From contig JAFURZ010000016.1 of the NCBI GenBank assembly GCA_017480785.1, positions 1 to 64,000 of the forward strand: a stretch of DNA of 64,000 nt, read 5' to 3'. This document shows positions 8,900 to 17,955 of this stretch, piece after piece. The DNA comes from Bacteroidales bacterium (GTDB lineage Bacteria > Bacteroidota > Bacteroidia > Bacteroidales > P3). A model generated the notes under the pieces. That model made no database searches and was not told where the DNA came from. It saw only the letters and a list, made by a program, of their open reading frames with translations. Each line of letters begins with the position of its first letter. The first letter of the stretch is position 1. The translations under genes were made by a program, and so were the position numbers.

Positions 8900-11800
8900 A
8901 TGAGAACGGCATGGAAGATACTGTGGCGCGTATTGGCGGGGCTGCTGCTGACGGTGTATGTGGCGGTGGCGCTGCTGAACTATTCGCTGGTGCAGTCGTA
9001 CCTGGGCACGGCGGCGGGGCACCGCCTGTCGCGCGAATGGGGCGGCACGGTGAAGATAGGGGCGCTGCATGCCATGCCGTGGGACCACCTGGTGCTGAAC
9101 AACTTCCTGCTTGTATCGCCCGACAACGACACCATCTTCGACGTGGAGCGGCTGAGCGTGCACTTCAAGCGGTTCCCCTACGAGGAGCGGCACCTGTCGC
9201 TGGACCGTGTGTACATGCGCAACGGCTACTACCACCTGGCCATACGCCACGACAGCGTGGCCGACCGGAACAGGATTAACATGCACTACATTTTCGAGCA
9301 CTATGCGAGCGACAAGCCCAAGGAGCGCAAGAAGCACGGGCCGTTCACGGTCGACGTGGGGACGCTGACGCTGAACCACGTGCACTACAAGATGGACCTG
9401 CCCGAGATACCGGCCATGACGTTCCCCTACGGCGTGTCGATAGCGCACATGGAGTTTGTCGACATCGTGAGCCGCATCAAGGACATCCACGTGGTGAACG
9501 ACGACGTGACCTGCCGCCTGGTGAAGATGACCGCCGAGGAGCGGAGCGGCTTCAAGGTGAACCAGATAGAAGGCAACGTGCATGTGGGGCGCGACGACAT
9601 CACGGTGACCGACTTCGAGTTGCGCACCGAGCGCACCACGGTGAGGGCCGATGTGGAGATGCTGTATCGCCACTGGTTCTCGGGCAACTACTGCGACAGC
9701 GTGCGGCACGACATCAGGCTGAAGGAAGGCACCACGGTGGCGCTGGGCGACGCGGCCTACTGGGCGCCGTGGCTGTGGGGCGCCGAGACGCAGGTGGAGG
9801 CCGTGGGCTACATGAAAGGCACCATCAACGACATGCAGACAAGGATGTCGCTATACTGGGGCGAACAGTCGGGCCTGCTGGTGGCCGGCAACCTGACGGA
9901 CATCTCGCATCCCGACACGGCCACGGTGGATGTCGACATCGAGCGCCTGTGGACCAACCTCGACGACCTGGAGCCGCTGACCACACTGCTACACATCGAG
10001 CCCGGCATCCTGTCGCTGGCGCGGCAGGTGGACTATATCGACCTGTGCGGTCGTCTGCGCGGAGGCCTGCATACTTTGACGACGGCCAACCTGAACCTGA
10101 ACAGCGGCCTTGGCAACCTGCACGCCGACGCGCTCCTCTCCCCTATCGCCTCGGGCGGCATGCACTTCAACGCCGAGGTGGGCAGCCACGGGATGGGTCT
10201 CAGGCTGCTGCACAGCGACTGGCTGACCCACACGGGCTTCGCGCTGAGCGCCGTGGGCGACATCGGCGACCCGAAGGACCTCACCACCCTCTACGGCACC
10301 GTGGAGGGGCAGCTGATGAACAGCGTGGTGCGCGGCCAACGGCTGGCACCCATCGACCTGGCCTGCAAGGTGGAGGGCGGCGCCGGCAGCGTGAACATAG
10401 AGTCGACCGACAGCCTGGCCCTGTTGACCCTGCAGGCCGACTTCGACCTGGGCGACTCGCTGAAGCGGGCCCACTGCCTGGTGGATATTGAACAACTGAA
10501 CACCCTGGCCCTCAACCTGCTCCCCGAGAAGTACGGAGAGTTGAAGACCTCGGTGGAGATGGAATACGAGGGCTACGACCTGGAGACGATGCAGGGCGGC
10601 GTGGCGCTGCACGGCACACGGCTGGGGCCGTTGCAGATGGACCGTCTGGCGGTGAGTGCCGACGCCCGCGAGGGCTTCAAGGAGCTGCGCCTGCGGAGCG
10701 ATGCGGTGGACCTGTCGGTCGACGGGCGCTTCGACTATGCCGACCTGCCCCTCATCGTGCGCCAGATGGGTGCCGAGATGCTGCCGGCCGACCTCTTCCC
10801 CGCCGACAGCCTGACCGAGGAGGAGCTGGAAGAACTCAAGCAGAGCAACCTGCAGCTGCACCTGCTGTGGCGGGACGACGGCCGCTTCCTGTCGGCCCTG
10901 AGCGACGGGCTGACGATAGCGCGCAACACGCGCCTGACCGGCAGCTACAACAGCTCGGAGCAGATGAAGCTGGTGCTGCGGAGCGACTCGATACGCCTGG
11001 GTCCGGCCCTGCTGGGCGATGTGGGCCTCGACAGCCGCAAGGAGGGTACGGACTATGTGATGCGCCTGCTGTCGCAGGAGGTGAACATCGGCAGCGTGGA
11101 GCTGCTGCAACGGGCCGACCTGCAGCTGACGAGCAATCCGACCCGCAGCCTGCTGGAGCTGGCCTGGGGCTACGAGGACGCCCCGTCGCAGGGCGACGTG
11201 GAGCTGCGCCTGCAGGAGGGGCGCATCGACGTGCTCAAGCCGGGTTTCACCATCGGCGGCACGCCGTGGGAGCTGCAGGTGGCGAACCTGAGCGTGCAGA
11301 ATGCCGACGGCAGGCTGAGGCTGAACGGCGACGGCATCACGGTGCACAGCGACCGGCAGTCGGTCGACGCACGCCTGAGCCTGCAACAAGAGGCGGACGA
11401 CCTGCTGGAGCTGACCTTCAAACACTTTGCCCTGGGCGGCCTCACCGAGATAGTGCTGCAAGACAGCCCCGTGAGCCTCAGCGGCGACATTGACGGCCTC
11501 TTCTCGCTCTACGGCCTCAACGAGACTCCCTTCTTCAACGCCAACCTACAGATTGACAGCTGTGTGGTGAACCGTCAGCCACTGGGCAATGTGAAGCTGC
11601 GGAGCAACTGGAACGCGGAGCTGAACATACTGAACCTGCAGCTGGCCGGCAACCAGGTGGACGCCGACGGATGGGTGGCGCTGGGGAGCGACAACGCGGA
11701 GATGAACTTCAACGTTGGTTTCGATAGTCTGGAGCTGGCCCTGATAGCCCCCCTGCTGAGCAGCTTCTCGAGCCGCTTCGAGGGGCGGCTGCACGGCACG

Positions 11801-13261
11801 TTCGACGTGGCCGGCACCCTGTCGCGGCCGGTCATCGTGGGCGAGGCCTTGGTGGAGGACGGCGCCTTGCAGGTGGATATGACCAACGTCACCTACTACT
11901 TCAACGACAGCCTCCGGTTCACCCAAAAGCAGGTGGTGCTCGACGACTTCCGAGTGCGCGACCCGCGGGGCAACACGGCCTATGTGGACGGCACCATCGC
12001 CTATGAGGACCTGAGCGACGTGCGGCTCGACCTGGCGATGCACACCGACAACCTGCTGGTGCTGGACCGCCGCGGCGGTGACGACTTCTACGGCACGGTG
12101 CTGGCCTCGGCCGAGGGGACGGTGCGGGGTCCTGTCGACCGGCTGGCCGTGAACGTCAGCGCCCGCACCACCCCCGGATGCATCCTGACGGTGCCGGTGA
12201 ACGACCAGCGGCACGTGAAGGCGCAGAACTACATACACTTCACCAGCGAGCAGCCCGTGGCGACAAGCCGCCAAAGCGCGCCCCGCAAGGAGCAGAAGAT
12301 GAACCTGGAGCTGGACCTCGCCATCACGCCCGACGTGCAGCTCAACCTGCCGATGGACTTCTCCGAGATAGGAGCCACGGTGAGTGCCAACGGCACCGGC
12401 GACCTGCACCTGACCCTAGCGGGGTCGGACGGTCCCCAGGTGCTGGGCAACTACGAGTTCACCTCGGGGACGATGAAGTTCAGCGCCCTCTCGCTCATCT
12501 CGAAGGAGTTCACCATCGAGAGCGGCAGCAACCTGAATTTCCAGGGCTCGCTGCCCGATGCCCGCTTCGACCTGCAGGCCGTGTACTCGCAGCGTGTCAA
12601 TCTGTCGACCCTCACGGGTGGAATGACCGACGTGGGCGGCTCGCAGAAATACATCCAGGTGGAGAACGTGATAGCCATTGCCGGCACCCTGCAGGAGCCT
12701 ACCATCGGCTTCGACATACGCCTGCCCAATGCCGACCCGAGCGTCGAGGAGGAGGTGTTCGCCTTCATCGACCGCAACAGCGAGCGCGACATGCTGAACC
12801 AGACCCTCTCCCTGCTGGCCATGGGTCACTTCTACAACGCCAACAGCACGTCGGTGGGTGGCAACATAGCCACCTCGGGAAGCATCAGTGCGCTGAACAG
12901 CATCCTGTCTGACATGACGGGCATCGACATCGGCGTGGACTACAAGATGGGCAACGAGCTCACCAAAGACCAGGTGGATGTGAACATCAGCAAAGACTGG
13001 GGACGCTGGTACCTGGAGAGCACGCTGGGCTATGGCGGCGAAAGCCGCGAGCTGCAGACCAGCGACGCGGGAAGCGCCATCATCGACGCTCTCGTAGGCT
13101 ACAGGCTCAGCCCGCTCGTCCACCTCTTTGCCTATAACCGCACCAACACCAACGACTATACCCGCATGGACCTGCCGTACAAGCAGGGCGTGGGGCTGAA
13201 ACTCACGAAAGACTTCGACCACTGGGGTGAACTCTTCAAATTGAAACCTAAAAAGAAATAA
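8900..13261 (+). CDS. tamB: Translocation and assembly module protein TamB (DUF490)
   Basis: A 1453-residue protein. Residues about 7-28 form a single N-terminal membrane anchor (ILWRVLAGLLLTVYVAVALL), followed by an AsmA/TamB-like start and about 1300 residues of beta-strand repeats. The last about 400 residues contain the DUF490 hallmarks (LGNYEFTSGTMKFS, EFTIESGSNLNFQG, DARFDLQAVY and a C-terminal VDYKMG region). TamB-like proteins span the periplasm as a long beta-taco groove and are linked to outer-membrane assembly or lipid transport between the membranes. The length fits the family. The ATG at 8900 precedes the anchor. It runs directly into the LytTR gene with no gap, which implies translational coupling. 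The gene is strongly GC-rich, so the antisense frames are long but spurious. Confidence 0.9.
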   Translation: MRTAWKILWRVLAGLLLTVYVAVALLNYSLVQSYLGTAAGHRLSREWGGTVKIGALHAMPWDHLVLNNFLLVSPDNDTIFDVERLSVHFKRFPYEERHLSLDRVYMRNGYYHLAIRHDSVADRNRINMHYIFEHYASDKPKERKKHGPFTVDVGTLTLNHVHYKMDLPEIPAMTFPYGVSIAHMEFVDIVSRIKDIHVVNDDVTCRLVKMTAEERSGFKVNQIEGNVHVGRDDITVTDFELRTERTTVRADVEMLYRHWFSGNYCDSVRHDIRLKEGTTVALGDAAYWAPWLWGAETQVEAVGYMKGTINDMQTRMSLYWGEQSGLLVAGNLTDISHPDTATVDVDIERLWTNLDDLEPLTTLLHIEPGILSLARQVDYIDLCGRLRGGLHTLTTANLNLNSGLGNLHADALLSPIASGGMHFNAEVGSHGMGLRLLHSDWLTHTGFALSAVGDIGDPKDLTTLYGTVEGQLMNSVVRGQRLAPIDLACKVEGGAGSVNIESTDSLALLTLQADFDLGDSLKRAHCLVDIEQLNTLALNLLPEKYGELKTSVEMEYEGYDLETMQGGVALHGTRLGPLQMDRLAVSADAREGFKELRLRSDAVDLSVDGRFDYADLPLIVRQMGAEMLPADLFPADSLTEEELEELKQSNLQLHLLWRDDGRFLSALSDGLTIARNTRLTGSYNSSEQMKLVLRSDSIRLGPALLGDVGLDSRKEGTDYVMRLLSQEVNIGSVELLQRADLQLTSNPTRSLLELAWGYEDAPSQGDVELRLQEGRIDVLKPGFTIGGTPWELQVANLSVQNADGRLRLNGDGITVHSDRQSVDARLSLQQEADDLLELTFKHFALGGLTEIVLQDSPVSLSGDIDGLFSLYGLNETPFFNANLQIDSCVVNRQPLGNVKLRSNWNAELNILNLQLAGNQVDADGWVALGSDNAEMNFNVGFDSLELALIAPLLSSFSSRFEGRLHGTFDVAGTLSRPVIVGEALVEDGALQVDMTNVTYYFNDSLRFTQKQVVLDDFRVRDPRGNTAYVDGTIAYEDLSDVRLDLAMHTDNLLVLDRRGGDDFYGTVLASAEGTVRGPVDRLAVNVSARTTPGCILTVPVNDQRHVKAQNYIHFTSEQPVATSRQSAPRKEQKMNLELDLAITPDVQLNLPMDFSEIGATVSANGTGDLHLTLAGSDGPQVLGNYEFTSGTMKFSALSLISKEFTIESGSNLNFQGSLPDARFDLQAVYSQRVNLSTLTGGMTDVGGSQKYIQVENVIAIAGTLQEPTIGFDIRLPNADPSVEEEVFAFIDRNSERDMLNQTLSLLAMGHFYNANSTSVGGNIATSGSISALNSILSDMTGIDIGVDYKMGNELTKDQVDVNISKDWGRWYLESTLGYGGESRELQTSDAGSAIIDALVGYRLSPLVHLFAYNRTNTNDYTRMDLPYKQGVGLKLTKDFDHWGELFKLKPKKK

Positions 13262-14146
13262 ATGAAGATACCGAAGACGATATACTCGCTGAGGAGCAAC
13301 ATCATGTTCGTTGCAGGGCTGACGCTGTTCGTGATGTTCTTCACCATCATCTACACTCCCAACTATGGAATCAGCGAAGAAGCCACGAGCCTGAGCGACA
13401 TGGGCGAGATGGGTACCGTCATCCTGCTCTGGTACCGCCACCAGGCCTTGTGCCTGCCGGTGACGTGTGCCATCATCCTGGGCGTGACGGCGCTGTCGCG
13501 CACACTGCTGCTCCTGCTCACCCGCACGGCCCGCCTTGGGGAGGGCGAATACCTGCTGTGGCAACTGGGTGAAGTCATCGCCACGGCACTCTTTATCCAC
13601 CTCTTCCTCTCGCTCCATCTGCACCTTGGCTACCTTGAGAACCTGCCGCTGGTGTTGCTCGTCTATGTCTCGGTAGCCATCTACCCCTATACCTTCTACT
13701 GGCTGCTGTCCGAGCGGATGGACCGCGACATACGCATTGCCGAGGCACAGCGCACCATTGTGCGGCTGCGGCAAGGACAGGAGAAGGCCGACAAGAACAT
13801 ACTCCGCTTTGCCGACGACAAGGCGACCGTCAGGCTGGTGGTCAGCAGCGACATGGTGGTCAGCATCGAAGGGGCGGGCAATTACGTCACCATCCTTTAT
13901 ATCGGCGGCAACCGCCTGATGCGCTACAGCCTGCGCAACACGCTGAAAGGCATCGAGAACCTCTGCAGCGGCGGGCCGCTGGTCCGTTGCCACCGCAGCT
14001 ACTACATCAACCTGGATAAGGTGAAACTGCTGCGCAAGACCGCCGACGGGCTCTATGCCGAGATGGACTGCGAGGGCGTGGACGACATCCCCGTCTCGAA
14101 GAGTTATGCCGCCGAGGTGACCCAACGTTTTGCCGAGAAAAACTGA
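13262..14146 (+). CDS. Membrane-anchored LytTR-domain DNA-binding regulator
   Basis: A 294-residue protein with four predicted membrane helices in residues about 12-145 (including FVAGLTLFVMFFTIIY and LPLVLLVYVSVAIYPYTFYW), a short helical linker, then a LytTR domain at about 190-290. LytTR landmarks are SDMVVSIEGAGNYVTI, LVRCHRSYYINLDKV and IPVSKSYAAEV. LytTR domains bind direct repeats in promoters; most are response regulators, but Bacteroidota also carry membrane-bound forms without a receiver, as here. The ATG immediately follows the TamB stop, and the next gene starts 3 bases after its stop, so the three form one operon. It probably senses an envelope or membrane state, and its targets are unknown. 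Confidence 0.85.
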   Translation: MKIPKTIYSLRSNIMFVAGLTLFVMFFTIIYTPNYGISEEATSLSDMGEMGTVILLWYRHQALCLPVTCAIILGVTALSRTLLLLLTRTARLGEGEYLLWQLGEVIATALFIHLFLSLHLHLGYLENLPLVLLVYVSVAIYPYTFYWLLSERMDRDIRIAEAQRTIVRLRQGQEKADKNILRFADDKATVRLVVSSDMVVSIEGAGNYVTILYIGGNRLMRYSLRNTLKGIENLCSGGPLVRCHRSYYINLDKVKLLRKTADGLYAEMDCEGVDDIPVSKSYAAEVTQRFAEKN

Positions 14147-14149
14147 CGC

Positions 14150-15019
14150 ATGAAGAGAATATTCATCACACTCACCCTCCTTGCTTGCCTGACAGGTTGC
14201 CACGCACAGGTGGACTACAGTGTCGACTCGCTGCGTGTCGCCACCGCCGAGTGGAGCATCGACACGCTGGAAGGGTTCTACCTGAAGCGGTACCAGTTCG
14301 GCGAAGGGGAACTCTTCTGCTCGGCCCAGCACCTGTGCGTCATCGAGATACCGGCCCGCTCACACAGGAAGCTCGCCTTCGCCCACGACAGCGTGCTGAC
14401 CGTGGTGTCGGAGCTTGCCAGCCGGAACAACGCATACGCTGCCGTCAACGGGTCATTCTTCGACATGGACTACGGTCACCCCATCTGCTACCTGCGCATC
14501 AACGGCACCCCGCTGGGAGAGAACACGCCCGGCAAAACCGACTCGGTGAACCGCAAATACTACCAGTATGCCAGCATCGCCCTACATGAAGGGCGCGCAC
14601 GCCTGGTGGTCCCCGACAGCAACCGGATGTGGGAAGACGCCCTGACCGACAGCAACGTGATGACGGCGGGGCCGATGCTGCTGGTGGACGGGCAGGCCAC
14701 CCCTCAGCGCGACGACCGCTCCTTTGTCACCAAACGCCATAACCGTACCGCCCTGGGGTTGAAACCCGACGGGACCACCCTGCTGGTGGCGGTCGACGGG
14801 CGGTTCAAGCATCAAGCAGAAGGATTGACGCTGCCGGAGCTGCAACGGGTGATGCGGTGGCTGGGGTGCCAGGAGGCCATCAACCTTGACGGCGGCGGCA
14901 GCACCACCATGTACATCCATGACCGACCCCACGAAGGGGTGGTCAACTATCCCTCCGACAACCACCGCTACGACCACGAAGGACAGCGGCCGGTATCGAA
15001 CGTCATCCTGATTCTCTAG
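14150..15019 (+). CDS. Phosphodiester glycosidase (NAGPA-like) lipoprotein
   Basis: A 289-residue protein with a lipoprotein-like signal (LLACLTGCHAQ, Cys about 17). The NAGPA-type domain is marked by AAVNGSFFDM near 100, MTAGPMLLVDG near 172, TALGLKPDG near 200 and the C-terminal LDGGGSTTM near 250. Family members remove GlcNAc from phosphodiesters or process exopolysaccharide and wall-teichoic-like linkages; the substrate here is unknown. It starts 3 bases after the LytTR gene. Its stop lies 4 bases from that of the convergent small lipoprotein gene, and no terminator separates them. Confidence 0.85.
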   Translation: MKRIFITLTLLACLTGCHAQVDYSVDSLRVATAEWSIDTLEGFYLKRYQFGEGELFCSAQHLCVIEIPARSHRKLAFAHDSVLTVVSELASRNNAYAAVNGSFFDMDYGHPICYLRINGTPLGENTPGKTDSVNRKYYQYASIALHEGRARLVVPDSNRMWEDALTDSNVMTAGPMLLVDGQATPQRDDRSFVTKRHNRTALGLKPDGTTLLVAVDGRFKHQAEGLTLPELQRVMRWLGCQEAINLDGGGSTTMYIHDRPHEGVVNYPSDNHRYDHEGQRPVSNVILIL

Positions 15020-15023
15020 ACTG

Positions 15024-15245
15024 TTACTTGTAAGCGATGTCGCCTACAGGCATTCGCTCATTGCTCTCCACACATCCACGTGTGGAAGTAGACATGGCAT
15101 TGCAGGGCGAATCGGTGTTGGTGTACACCTCGCTCTCATACACTCCCTGTGAGGTGCTCTCGTAGCAGTAGCACAGCTTGGAGTCGCACGAGACAAAAGC
15201 CAGTGCGACAATAGCCGAAAGCGGTAGCAAATATTTCTTTTTCAT
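15024..15245 (-). CDS. Small Cys-rich lipoprotein
   Basis: A 73-residue protein with a lipobox (LAFVSCDS, Cys about 20), then CYCYE and further Cys residues at about 47 and 57; these could form disulfides in the periplasm. It starts one base after the TGA of the GH92 gene, which suggests translational coupling. I do not recognise the family. The position suggests an accessory role for the mannosidase, which is inference only. Confidence 0.65.
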   Translation of the reverse strand: MKKKYLLPLSAIVALAFVSCDSKLCYCYESTSQGVYESEVYTNTDSPCNAMSTSTRGCVESNERMPVGDIAYK

Positions 15246-15246
15246 A

Positions 15247-17883
15247 TCACTTAATTATTATTTCATCTGCAAACAGCCAAGCCTGCTCGCCAGCGCTGAC
15301 ATGCCAGTCGGGCAGCTTGCCAAAGTTGGTGGCCGTCACACGGATATACTTGGCACGGACGGTACGCTCGGCGCTGAAGATATGGGTGACGCTCTCCTCC
15401 TGGCGGTAGTGCTCGGTGGGGAACTGGGTGGTGCTCACCTCGCTCATACGCTGCCACTGCTGCCCGTCGAGGCTGTACTCGAAGAGCACGTCGCTTGGGA
15501 AGAATATCCACGAACGCATGTGCTCCAGGCAGTCGAGGCCCACGTAGTGGATGGTCTGTTCCTTATCCAATTCCACGGTGGCAACCATGTCGCCCTGCCA
15601 GCCCTGCCAGCCACCGATGCGGTAGTTGGCCGTGCCGCGGATGTTATCCACCATGCCCTCGGGACCGTTCTCGGTGTACTGTGGCGCGGGCTGCGTCTGG
15701 TAGGTAACGTGCTTGTCGGTCGAGGTTTTCACCTCCACGTGGCGCACCGTCTGCGACCGCAGGCGGCCCTCCCACTGGGCAGTGGTGTCGGTCACCTTGT
15801 CGCGTGAGCTCTGCATACGCCAGTCGGCGAAGACTGGGCAGGGGGTGATGCGCAGCGAGTCGGGGCAGCAGAGCGGCTCGCCAAGCGGGTCGGAAGCCAA
15901 TGCCCAGTCGAGGTCGTTTTCAAAGATAGGTTCGGTGCGCACCCAGATGCCGCTGCCGGGGCATATCTCATACATGCCCAGCGAGGCCAGCACATACCAG
16001 GCGCTCATCTGGCCGCAGTCCTCGTTGCCGCAGAGGCCGTCGGGCTGGCTGGTATAGAAGTGGTCGAGGATATAGTGCACATACTTCTGCGTCTTCTTGG
16101 GCTGACCCAGATAGGTGTAGAGCCAGGCGGCATGGTGGCTCGGCTCGTTGCCGTGGGCATACATGCCAATGAGGCCGGTGACGTCGACCTGGTCGCGGCC
16201 GCTCAAAGCGTTCTTCCCCTCGAAGAGGCTGTCGAGGAAGGCCAAGGCGTTCTCCTTGCCGCCGAGACGTTCCACCCAGGCGTCGATGTCGTGCGGCACA
16301 TAGGTGCTGTACTGCCACGAGTTGGCCTCGGTGAAGTGGTTGTTCACCTCGGTGGGGTCGAAGGGCGTCACCCAACCGCCGTTGCGACGGGCGTGGGCAA
16401 AGCCGTTGCTGTCGATGACGTTCTGCCAGCTCTGGCTGCGAACCCAGTAGGTGCGGGCCGTGGCGGTATCGCCGGCAATGGTGGCCATCTGGGCAATGCA
16501 CCAGTCGTCGTAGGCATATTCCAGAGTCTTACTGACGCTCTCATTGTCAATCTCGGACGAGAGATAACCCTGCGCGGCATAGGCGCGGTGCTCGGGGGTG
16601 CGGTTGCTGGTGGCCACCATGGCCTCGAGCAGCTGCTGGGACGTGTAGCCGGCGATAGTACCGTCCTCCTCGTGCAGGTAGTTGTAGGCCTCGAGCAGCA
16701 TCGGCGCGGCGTGGTAGCCAATCATGCAGTGGGTCTCGTGCGCCGCCAGCTCCCACATGGGCAGCTCACCGCCCTGCTCGTACTGCTTCATGGCGCTGTA
16801 GACGAAGTCGACCGTGCGCTCGGGCTCTATCTGCGTCAGCAGGGGGTGCAGGGCGCGGTAGGTGTCCCACAGCGAGAAGACGGTGTACACCTCCCTACCC
16901 TCGTCGGCGACATGTATCTGGTTGTCGGTACCGCGGTAGCGGCCGTCCTCGTCGCTCCACAGGTAGGGCGAGGTCATGCAGTGGTAGAGGGCCGTGTAGA
17001 AGCAGCGCTTCTGCTCCGTGTTGCCGTCATCCACCCTCAACTTGGCCAACGCCTCTTCCCATGTGCGGTCGGCGGCCTGACGGGCACTCTCGAAGTCCTT
17101 ATACCTGGCCGTAATCAGGTTGCCTATGGCGCCGTTGATATCCACCCCACTGATGGCCACCTGCAGCTCGGCCTGCTTGGCAGTGGCGAACTGGACGAAG
17201 GCCTGCGACGAGTCGTCGCTGACCACCACGCGCTCGAAAGGCACGTTGCTGCGGATGGCGAAGTAGAGCCGCTGGTCGGGGTTCCAGGCCGAGCTGTGGC
17301 GGTAGCCCACCAGGAGGCCGTCGTCGGTGAGGCGTATGTTGCCGTCGAGCAGCACGTCGCGGTGGCGCAGGTCGATGACGAAGCTGTTGTGCTGGTCCTG
17401 CACATAGGTGTAGCGGTGATAGGCCACACGGCGGTCGGCCGTCAGCTCCACGATGGTGCAGGGCAGCCCCCCGTCGTCGAGCATCACCTTGTAGTAGCCC
17501 GCCCGGGCCGTCTCGTTCTTGTGCTGGAAGTGGTGCTTGTAGCCCTCACGCATGGCGCTGCCGAAGCGCACCTCACGCATCTCCTGCTCGTCGATGGGCA
17601 TCAGCAGCACGTCGCCATAGTCCTCGCAGCCCGTGCCGCTGAGGTGGGTGTGGCTGAAGCCGAAGATGGTGTCGTCCGAGTAGTGGTAGCCGCTGCAGCC
17701 GTCCCACCCACTGAGGCGTGTGTCGGGGCCGGGCTGTATCTGGCCGAAGGGCACGATGGCACCCGGGAACGTGTGGCCGTGGCCGTCGGTACCCACCATG
17801 GGGTTGACATACGACGTGAGGGACTTGTTGCCGCAACCTACAAGCAACACCACCGACATTATCAAAAGAACCTGTTGCTTCAT
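15247..17883 (-). CDS. GH92 family alpha-mannosidase, lipoprotein, with C-terminal discoidin-like domain
   Basis: An 878-residue protein with a lipoprotein signal (MSVVLLVGCGNKS). GH92 landmarks: SYVNPMVGTDGHGHTFPGA near 25, SGWDGCSGYHYSDD near 60, FGFSHTHLSGTGC near 74, ETHCMIGYHAAPMLLEAYNY near 380, the MYAHGNEPSHHAAWLY segment near 575 and GNEDCGQMSAWYVLASLGMY near 625. GH92 enzymes are calcium-dependent exo-mannosidases, mostly acting on alpha-1,2/1,3 mannose of N-glycans. After the catalytic part, about residues 735-878 form an F5/8 type C (discoidin)-like beta domain (LEHMRSWIFFPSDVLFEYSL) likely to bind glycan. It sits between a ROK kinase gene (72 bases upstream) and a small lipoprotein, so this may be a mannose-use operon. 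A family E palindrome fills the upstream gap. Confidence 0.9.
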   Translation of the reverse strand: MKQQVLLIMSVVLLVGCGNKSLTSYVNPMVGTDGHGHTFPGAIVPFGQIQPGPDTRLSGWDGCSGYHYSDDTIFGFSHTHLSGTGCEDYGDVLLMPIDEQEMREVRFGSAMREGYKHHFQHKNETARAGYYKVMLDDGGLPCTIVELTADRRVAYHRYTYVQDQHNSFVIDLRHRDVLLDGNIRLTDDGLLVGYRHSSAWNPDQRLYFAIRSNVPFERVVVSDDSSQAFVQFATAKQAELQVAISGVDINGAIGNLITARYKDFESARQAADRTWEEALAKLRVDDGNTEQKRCFYTALYHCMTSPYLWSDEDGRYRGTDNQIHVADEGREVYTVFSLWDTYRALHPLLTQIEPERTVDFVYSAMKQYEQGGELPMWELAAHETHCMIGYHAAPMLLEAYNYLHEEDGTIAGYTSQQLLEAMVATSNRTPEHRAYAAQGYLSSEIDNESVSKTLEYAYDDWCIAQMATIAGDTATARTYWVRSQSWQNVIDSNGFAHARRNGGWVTPFDPTEVNNHFTEANSWQYSTYVPHDIDAWVERLGGKENALAFLDSLFEGKNALSGRDQVDVTGLIGMYAHGNEPSHHAAWLYTYLGQPKKTQKYVHYILDHFYTSQPDGLCGNEDCGQMSAWYVLASLGMYEICPGSGIWVRTEPIFENDLDWALASDPLGEPLCCPDSLRITPCPVFADWRMQSSRDKVTDTTAQWEGRLRSQTVRHVEVKTSTDKHVTYQTQPAPQYTENGPEGMVDNIRGTANYRIGGWQGWQGDMVATVELDKEQTIHYVGLDCLEHMRSWIFFPSDVLFEYSLDGQQWQRMSEVSTTQFPTEHYRQEESVTHIFSAERTVRAKYIRVTATNFGKLPDWHVSAGEQAWLFADEIIIK

Positions 17884-17893
17884 ATTCTTTTTT

Positions 17894-17947
17894 TCTCAAT
17901 CAGAACTAAAAGAACCATCAGATATTCTTTTAGTCCTGATTGAGATT
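17894..17947. repeat. Family E palindromic repeat, solitary copy
   Basis: Near-perfect inverted arms (CTCAATCAGAACTAAAAGAAC / ATTCTTTTAGTCCTGATTGAG) with an 8-12 base loop, between the ROK and GH92 genes. It shares its arms with 52163-52236 and with the six-unit array at 55981-56610. It could fold in the intercistronic mRNA. Confidence 0.8.
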
Positions 17948-17955
17948 TATTCTAA

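Noticed and set aside
7982-9709. 575-codon minus-strand frame across the DUF6266 and tamB starts
   Set aside because: Spans two well-supported plus genes and is His/Arg/Val-rich, as expected of antisense frames.
12416-14332. 638-codon minus-strand frame opposite tamB/LytTR
   Set aside because: Shadow of two real genes; no motif.
16060-17943. 627-codon plus-strand frame opposite the GH92 gene
   Set aside because: Shadow; GH92 motifs fix the coding strand.
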